Positions 6,640 to 10,827 of a stretch of DNA of 10,827 nt are shown here, piece by piece. Made by a program: the position numbers and the translations under genes. The notes beneath the pieces are model-generated. The model saw nothing but the letters and a program-made list of their open reading frames with translations. It did not search any database and was not told the DNA's origin. Source of the DNA: Candidatus Cloacimonadota bacterium (GTDB taxonomy: Bacteria > Cloacimonadota > Cloacimonadia > Cloacimonadales > TCS61). The stretch's first letter is position 1, and the number at the start of each line of letters is the position of its first letter. Where the stretch lies: the NCBI GenBank assembly GCA_030592835.1, contig JAUVIJ010000044.1, forward strand, positions 1 to 10,827. Direction: 5' to 3'.

Positions 6640-7709
6640 TGAAAACTTTCCATGATTTCAAGGATATCCTGACCTTAGACTGGCAGGATAAAGTTTTTTT
6701 ACATTATACCGGGAACATGTTCGGTATAGGCTGTAATGCTTTTTCCAGAAAAGCTGTAGACAGGATTTCCAAGTTGAAAGGCAGGGAAGATCAAAGGGGA
6801 TATATTATCTTGATTCCCGATCGTTCCTGGCTGACAGATTTCGGTATTTTGACCGATCCTGGAATAGATCGTCTTTTGCAACAGTATTGGCCTGGCAACC
6901 TGTCTGTTATATTCCCGGATCGTCAAAACAGATTTTCTCATATTTCCCTTAAAAATAATATTGCAGTAAGGGTTCCAACAGACCTTCTCTTGAGAGAATT
7001 TCTCAAGCGGGTTAAGAAACCTATTATCAGTACAAGTATAAACTTGAGAGATGAACCACCCCTGATAACTTTGTCAGCGATTAAAATACAGAAAGAAGAT
7101 TGGTTTGATTTTGCTCTTCTTCCGGAGTTGTTCAGTGATCACAAACCCGTGCCCTCTACTGTTATTGATACTTCCGGTGAAGAAATAAATTTTCTCAGGG
7201 AAGGATCAATAAAGTTTGAAGACCTTCAATTATCCTACGAGCAACCCCTGATCCTTTTTGTTTGTACAGGTAATATCTGCCGAAGTCCGCTGGCTGAATA
7301 TTCAGCTAGGAAATTGATGATCGAGAAAGGATTGAAATTCAGGATTGCTTCCGCCGGATTTTTACAGAATAATATTAAAATTTCTACAAATTCATTCAAG
7401 ATTTTGTATGAACAGGGTATAGATTCATCATTACACCTATCTCGTAAATTGACACAGGCAATAATTGGAAATAGCTGGCTTATCCTGACGATGGAAAATA
7501 TCCATAAAGAAAAACTACAACTGCTGGAACCCAATGCAGCAGGCAGAATCTACACTCTGTCCGAATTTTGCGGTTCCGAATTTTGTGATCCAGATTGTGA
7601 TATTGATGATCCATACGGTCTGGATATTGAGTCATATCGGGAAACATATCTTACGATCGAAAAGAGAATTGTAAAATTAATTGAAATATTGCAACAGGAG
7701 GAAAGGTGA
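6639..7709 (+). CDS. Fusion: Sua5/YrdC-type (threonylcarbamoyl-AMP synthase-like) domain + low-molecular-weight protein tyrosine phosphatase
   Basis: Two domains lie in one 356-residue frame. Residues 1 to about 195 are Sua5/YrdC-like: K47-G-R49, the S-T-S-I-N at 131-135 (S133-x-N135) and P-S-T-V-I-D at 172-177. Such proteins make threonylcarbamoyl-adenylate for the t6A modification of tRNA. The substrate loop, usually P-T-D/E-T-V-Y-G-L-G, is here Y-T-G-N-M-F-G-I-G (23-31), keeping Thr24 but losing two polar positions. Residues 203-356 are a low-molecular-weight phosphatase with the P-loop C209-T-G-N-I-C-R215-S-P and the general acid in D-D-P-Y-G (Asp324). Ile213 at the P-loop position that is Thr in the arginine phosphatase YwlE suggests phosphotyrosine specificity. 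In Bacillus these functions are separate neighbours (ywlC, ywlE). The start overlaps the previous stop (TAATG); no internal stop or frameshift is seen. Confidence 0.88.
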   Translation: MKTFHDFKDILTLDWQDKVFLHYTGNMFGIGCNAFSRKAVDRISKLKGREDQRGYIILIPDRSWLTDFGILTDPGIDRLLQQYWPGNLSVIFPDRQNRFSHISLKNNIAVRVPTDLLLREFLKRVKKPIISTSINLRDEPPLITLSAIKIQKEDWFDFALLPELFSDHKPVPSTVIDTSGEEINFLREGSIKFEDLQLSYEQPLILFVCTGNICRSPLAEYSARKLMIEKGLKFRIASAGFLQNNIKISTNSFKILYEQGIDSSLHLSRKLTQAIIGNSWLILTMENIHKEKLQLLEPNAAGRIYTLSEFCGSEFCDPDCDIDDPYGLDIESYRETYLTIEKRIVKLIEILQQEER

Positions 7710-7711
7710 AA

Positions 7712-8239
7712 ATGGGTTTTATATTTAGCGGTTTATTTTGGGGAATTATCCTGGTGATTTTCGGATTAACTGTTATCGTAAAAGCAGTGTTCAACATTGA
7801 TATTCCGGTATTTCGTATAATCTTTGCTGTTGTTCTCATTTATTTCGGAGTGAAAATACTGGTCGGGAATAGAACCAGGATCAGCCATGGTAATTCAATA
7901 ATATTCGACAAAGCAAAGATAACTTCAGTAAAAGGTGAAAATGAATATAACATCATTTTCGGTTCCGGTGATATCGACCTGACGGATATTGAATTAACTG
8001 AAGATAAACATTTTGCTGAAGTAAATGTAGTCTTTGGCTCCGGAAAAATCTTCATAGACAAAGATATTCCTGTAATCATTAAAGCAACGTCTGTTTTTGC
8101 TGATTGCCAACTCCCGAAAGGGAATTCCGGGTTTTTTGGTGAAAGAATCTACAAATCTGACAGCTATTCTCGAGATGATCCAGCACTTACACTTGAAGTG
8201 ACGGTTGTATTCGGGAATGCAAATATTATCGCCAGATGA
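7712..8239 (+). CDS. LiaF-like membrane protein with beta-repeat C-terminal domain
   Basis: The 175-residue protein has two hydrophobic segments (about 4-26 and 33-52) and a C-terminal beta-rich domain. That layout matches LiaF/YvqF-type proteins, which in Firmicutes sense or inhibit envelope-stress signalling. The C-terminal domain shows a repeated strand motif: I-I-F-G-S-G-D-I at 81-88, V-V-F-G-S-G-K-I at 106-113, S-V-F-A-D-C-Q-L at 127-134 and V-V-F-G-N-A-N-I at 165-172, as expected of a small beta-helix. There is no LiaS/LiaR two-component pair nearby, so the regulatory role is open. The start is uncertain: AGGAGG at 7696-7701 could serve a GTG at 7706, which overlaps the previous stop, or the ATG at 7712. 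The stop overlaps the next start by four bases (ATGA). Confidence 0.78.
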   Translation: MGFIFSGLFWGIILVIFGLTVIVKAVFNIDIPVFRIIFAVVLIYFGVKILVGNRTRISHGNSIIFDKAKITSVKGENEYNIIFGSGDIDLTDIELTEDKHFAEVNVVFGSGKIFIDKDIPVIIKATSVFADCQLPKGNSGFFGERIYKSDSYSRDDPALTLEVTVVFGNANIIAR

Positions 8240-9150
8240 AGGAAGAACTTAGAGATTTTGTTGCAGATCTGATTGAAACAGCAGCAGGAAATGATCTGAT
8301 TCTGGATGACGAAAAGGATATAAATTACGGAATTAAATTAATTTTTCGTAGGCAGAATGACCAGATCCCGATCAATGTATACTGTAACAAAAAAGGACAA
8401 ATATCCACAGTAGTTACCGCCAAAAAAGTAAATCCTTTATATTCTACCATTTATTCAATTCTAGCAGATGTTATATATTCTTCCCAACTCAAACATGGAT
8501 GGACAACCTGGATAGGAACCGATGAATCCGGTAAAGGAGATCTCTTCGGTCCTCTGGTTGCGTGTGGTTTTCTTACTGATAAACGAATAAATCCGAAATT
8601 GATGGAGCTTTCAGTACGGGATTCCAAAAAGATTGCTACTGACAAAATACATGAAATTGCAGAAAAATTATTGAAAAATTACCGGAACCGTATCGAGATT
8701 ATTGTTCTGGAACCAGCTAAATATAATGAACTATATGAAAAATTTCTCAAACAGAATAAAAAACTTAATGAACTGCTAGCTTGGATGCATGCCAGAATTA
8801 TTCTGAATATGAACAAGAAAAGAAAATTTGACGGTGCAATTGTAGATAAATTCGCGCCGGTTTCAGTATTGCAGAAATCAATAAAAGATCTGCGCAATTT
8901 ATCTGTTCTGGCATTTGAAAAAGGAGAAATTGATCCCGCAGTAGCCGCAGCCTCAATCATTGCCCGGCATTTCTTTCTGATGGGATTGGAAAATCTATCA
9001 GATAAATACAAAATAAGACTTCCCAGAGGTTCTGGTAAAGAAGCCGATAAGATCTTAGAGGATTATATTAATAAATATGGATCCAGTACTTTAAACAAAA
9101 TTGCAAAACTTAATTTTAAGAATGTTAAAAAAGTTAAAGGCCTGTTATGA
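8236..9150 (+). CDS. rnhC: Ribonuclease HIII
   Basis: RNase HIII cuts the RNA strand of RNA-DNA hybrids, for example at R-loops and in replication. The 304 residues contain an N-terminal TBP-like substrate-binding region (about 1-85) and a catalytic domain starting with G-T-D-E-S-G-K-G-D-L-F-G-P at 94-106. The G-K-G form and the N-terminal domain separate it from RNase HII. Likely metal-binding acids are Asp96, Glu97, Asp204 (I-V-D-K-F) and Glu231, in K-G-E-I-D-P-A-V-A-A-A-S-I-I-A-R. A D-S-K-K-I motif is at 129-133. The length is normal. Both ends overlap neighbours by four bases (ATGA), which suggests translational coupling with the LiaF-like and carbonic-anhydrase-like genes, although no functional link is evident. 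Confidence 0.94.
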   Translation: MKEELRDFVADLIETAAGNDLILDDEKDINYGIKLIFRRQNDQIPINVYCNKKGQISTVVTAKKVNPLYSTIYSILADVIYSSQLKHGWTTWIGTDESGKGDLFGPLVACGFLTDKRINPKLMELSVRDSKKIATDKIHEIAEKLLKNYRNRIEIIVLEPAKYNELYEKFLKQNKKLNELLAWMHARIILNMNKKRKFDGAIVDKFAPVSVLQKSIKDLRNLSVLAFEKGEIDPAVAAASIIARHFFLMGLENLSDKYKIRLPRGSGKEADKILEDYINKYGSSTLNKIAKLNFKNVKKVKGLL

Positions 9151-9677
9151 TACAAAATTTCAAAAAATATTCTCCCAAAATCGGTTCAGGTAGCTGGATT
9201 GCCTCCAATGCCTATATTATTGGCAGGACAGAAATTGGTGAGAACTGTTCTATCTGGTTTGGATGTACAGTTCGGGGTGATGTTAATTATATTAAAATAG
9301 GAGATAGATCTAATATTCAGGATGGCAGCGTGCTTCATGTTACCGGTCCTTTAAAGACAGCGGGTTCAAATGGTTTCCCGTTGATTATCGGTAACGATGT
9401 AACCATTGGTCATAAAGTCATGCTGCATGGATGTACTATCAATAATGGTTGTCTGATTGGTATGAGTGCAACCATCCTGGACGGTGCAGTTATCGGTAAA
9501 GAATCCATGGTCGGAGCAGGATCACTGGTCACTCAAAATAAACAATTCCCTGCCCGTAGCCTTATCTTGGGATCACCTGCTGTTTTCGTCAGGAAATTAT
9601 CTGATCTCGAAGTAAAAAAACTTTATGAATCTGCTGAACATTATGTTCTTTATAAAAATATTTATTTGAACGGATAA
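9147..9677 (+). CDS. Gamma-carbonic anhydrase-like hexapeptide-repeat protein
   Basis: This 176-residue protein folds as a left-handed beta helix built from hexapeptide repeats, as in the YrdA/PaaY/gamma-carbonic anhydrase family, which normally forms trimers with zinc held between subunits. The three zinc histidines are in place: His64 (S-V-L-H-V-T), His89 and His94 (I-G-H-K-V-M-L-H-G-C). Arg43 and Asp45 (V-R-G-D) and Gln58-Asp59 correspond to structural and catalytic positions of the archaeal enzyme Cam. The catalytic acidic loop of Cam is not obvious, as is common in YrdA-like members, so carbon dioxide hydration is possible but not assured. The start overlaps the rnhC stop by four bases. 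The last helix (about residues 150-172) is the usual C-terminal cap. Confidence 0.91.
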   Translation: MIQNFKKYSPKIGSGSWIASNAYIIGRTEIGENCSIWFGCTVRGDVNYIKIGDRSNIQDGSVLHVTGPLKTAGSNGFPLIIGNDVTIGHKVMLHGCTINNGCLIGMSATILDGAVIGKESMVGAGSLVTQNKQFPARSLILGSPAVFVRKLSDLEVKKLYESAEHYVLYKNIYLNG

Positions 9678-10630
9678 TGAAAAATACAGTCGTTCTTGAT
9701 TCCATGCCTGATATCTTCTGGGAAAAAACAAGGCAATCCGGGTGGGATAAATATATAAAACCTGCGAGTAAATCTGTAATTGCAGATGCAGAAATCGCCA
9801 TTATCAGAACCAGGACTAAATTTGGAGGACAACTCTTTTCTAAAATGCCACGACTTTCTCTAATCATCAGAGCAGGAAGTGGCTATGATAATATTGATCT
9901 ACAGGAAGCTAAGAAACGGCAGGTTCGGGTATGTACGACTCCGGAAGCCAATAAAACAGCAGCCTATGAACACACATTATCACTGATCCTGGCCTTACTA
10001 AAAGGTCATCAGATCGGCAAAGAAGCGATCCTGCATAATAAATGGAAACAAACCTGCTCCAAAAATTGGGAGATTTCTGATTTACAGGCTCTGATAGTTG
10101 GAGCGGGAAGGATAGGATCTCTTATAGCAGACACTCTTCTGGACTGGGGAGCTGTTGTGAAAATCGTAGATCCGTATCTCAGTGATGTTTTCGTGAAGCA
10201 AAAAAGATACAAAATAACAAATTATCAGGATGGTTTGAAATGGTGTAACTTGGTAACATTTCATTGTCCCTTGAGCTGGGAAACTAGAGATTATTTCTCT
10301 CTGAACAGCTTGGATCTGCTGTCTCAACCAATCTGGATAGTCAATACTGCCAGAGGCTTTATTGTTAACGAGTTAGCTTTAAAGACCGGACTTGAACGAA
10401 ACAAGATCAGAGGAGTCGCTTTGGATGTATTTTCCAGGGAACCATGGACCCATCAGGACTTTACTCCCTTCAACAATGTCTACCTTACTCCTCACACTGG
10501 AGCCTACACGGATAAAGCTGAAAAAAGATTAGTGTCTGAAATAATGAAGACATGGGATGATTTCTGTTATAAAAAAATTCTTAGAAATGAAGTTAACTAT
10601 AGATTTTATAATGATAAGATAGAAAGGTAA
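9677..10630 (+). CDS. NAD-dependent D-isomer 2-hydroxyacid dehydrogenase
   Basis: This 317-residue cytoplasmic oxidoreductase interconverts a D-2-hydroxyacid and the 2-oxoacid with NAD(H). It has an N-terminal substrate domain with R-A-G-S-G-Y-D-N-I-D at 65-74, a Rossmann domain with G142-A-G-R-I-G147, and Asp165 after the second strand, which favours NAD over NADP. The catalytic set is Arg226 (N-T-A-R-G), Asp250 (A-L-D-V-F), Glu255 (S-R-E-P) and His273 (T-P-H-T-G). There is no C-terminal ACT domain, so it resembles short phosphoglycerate dehydrogenases or glycerate/hydroxypyruvate reductases; the substrate cannot be fixed. The start overlaps the previous stop by one base (TAATG). It is the last gene before a non-coding gap, so it is probably the end of the operon. 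Confidence 0.92.
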   Translation: MKNTVVLDSMPDIFWEKTRQSGWDKYIKPASKSVIADAEIAIIRTRTKFGGQLFSKMPRLSLIIRAGSGYDNIDLQEAKKRQVRVCTTPEANKTAAYEHTLSLILALLKGHQIGKEAILHNKWKQTCSKNWEISDLQALIVGAGRIGSLIADTLLDWGAVVKIVDPYLSDVFVKQKRYKITNYQDGLKWCNLVTFHCPLSWETRDYFSLNSLDLLSQPIWIVNTARGFIVNELALKTGLERNKIRGVALDVFSREPWTHQDFTPFNNVYLTPHTGAYTDKAEKRLVSEIMKTWDDFCYKKILRNEVNYRFYNDKIER

Positions 10631-10821
10631 CTCATTATATTGTAGAATATTACATTTATATTTTAAAGCCAGCAATATTTTTTTCAAGGAAAAGTAAAAA
10701 TTTATTTGACACGTGTAGGTATAGTTTCAATTTTGCCGAACCTGTTTCAGTAGAGTCGGGTTTTTGTTCATTTTCAGTAATAAATAATAGAAGTGCAAGT
10801 TGAGTGGTGGTCAGGAAGTTA
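10631..10821. other. Non-coding gap after the operon
   Basis: This stretch of 191 bases contains no convincing reading frame. Two AATATT copies (10646-10651 and 10674-10679), the second followed by a run of T to 10684, could fold into a weak AT-only hairpin and end transcription, but the loop is long. Further on, CCGA (10736-10739) can pair with TCGG (10756-10759), again followed by a T-run, but the stem is only about four pairs. Confidence 0.5.
10706..10734 (+). promoter_or_regulatory. Possible promoter with exact TTGACA -35 box and overlapping palindrome
   Basis: A perfect TTGACA is at 10706-10711 in an AT-rich gap after the last gene, and an 8-base palindrome ACACGTGT (10709-10716) overlaps it and could be an operator. 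No good -10 box lies at the usual 16-18 base spacing; the best there is only the AT-rich CAATTTT (10728-10734), and TATAGT at 10720-10725 is far too close. Weak evidence overall. Confidence 0.25.
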
Positions 10822-10827
10822 ATGATG
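10822..10827 (+). CDS. Possible first codons of a next gene, cut by the window end
   Basis: AGGAAG at 10813-10818 is followed by ATG at 10822 and again at 10825 at the right distance for a ribosome binding site. Only two codons are inside the window, so nothing can be said of the product. In-frame GTG codons at 10804 and 10807 are alternative starts. Confidence 0.35.

Noticed and set aside
10646..10684. Intrinsic terminator made of two AATATT copies plus a T-run
   Set aside because: The stem is only six A-T pairs with a loop of 22 bases, so it is too weak to call as a terminator feature.
10701..10725. Sigma-54 promoter around TTGACACG
   Set aside because: The essential GG of the -24 element is GA here and no GC element follows at the required spacing.

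Overview
The window is one dense, AT-rich, plus-strand block of 13 intact genes plus one gene relic, running from about position 12 to 10630. Gaps are 0-16 bases and many starts overlap the previous stop, so it reads as one or a few long operons whose promoter lies upstream of the window. There is no RNA gene, CRISPR array, insertion sequence or phage gene.

The host is probably an anaerobic or microaerophilic bacterium with two membranes. It has rubrerythrin-type ferritin-like proteins, a sodium-pumping Nqr/Rnf-type complex, an EnvC-like periplasmic protein with a signal peptide, and the relic of a one-carbon-metabolism gene. The mixture (Nqr, RNase HIII, gamma-carbonic anhydrase, low GC) would suit a lineage such as the Cloacimonadota or another FCB-group phylum, but this is an inference from gene content and is not proven.

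Layout. (1) 12-961: two tandem ferritin-like di-iron proteins without a rubredoxin domain. (2) 978-1179: a remnant of formate-tetrahydrofolate ligase (fhs) that keeps its ribosome binding site, the N-terminus and the extreme C-terminus, with about 90% of the gene missing and the frame broken. (3) 1194-5053: nqrBCDEF, a nearly complete Na+-translocating NADH:quinone oxidoreductase cluster without nqrA beside it. NqrF would take electrons from NADH (FAD, 2Fe-2S), NqrD/NqrE hold the intramembrane iron-sulfur cysteines, and NqrB/NqrC carry covalent FMN. (4) 5065-5520: an unrecognised protein rich in Cys and His. (5) 5536-6639: an EnvC-like coiled-coil/LytM protein whose metal site is degenerate, so probably an amidase activator. 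(6) 6639-7709: a fusion of a Sua5/YrdC-type domain and a low-molecular-weight protein tyrosine phosphatase. (7) 7712-8239: a LiaF-like membrane protein. (8) 8236-9150: RNase HIII. (9) 9147-9677: a gamma-carbonic-anhydrase-like protein. (10) 9677-10630: a D-2-hydroxyacid dehydrogenase. (11) 10631-10827: non-coding DNA with a possible promoter -35 box and, at the very edge, a likely start of the next gene.

The most notable points are the fhs deletion relic, the Nqr cluster without nqrA and with an altered flavin-attachment motif in NqrC, the Sua5-phosphatase fusion, and the degenerate LytM domain. I did not find a convincing wholly new system. Most genes belong to known families with local oddities.
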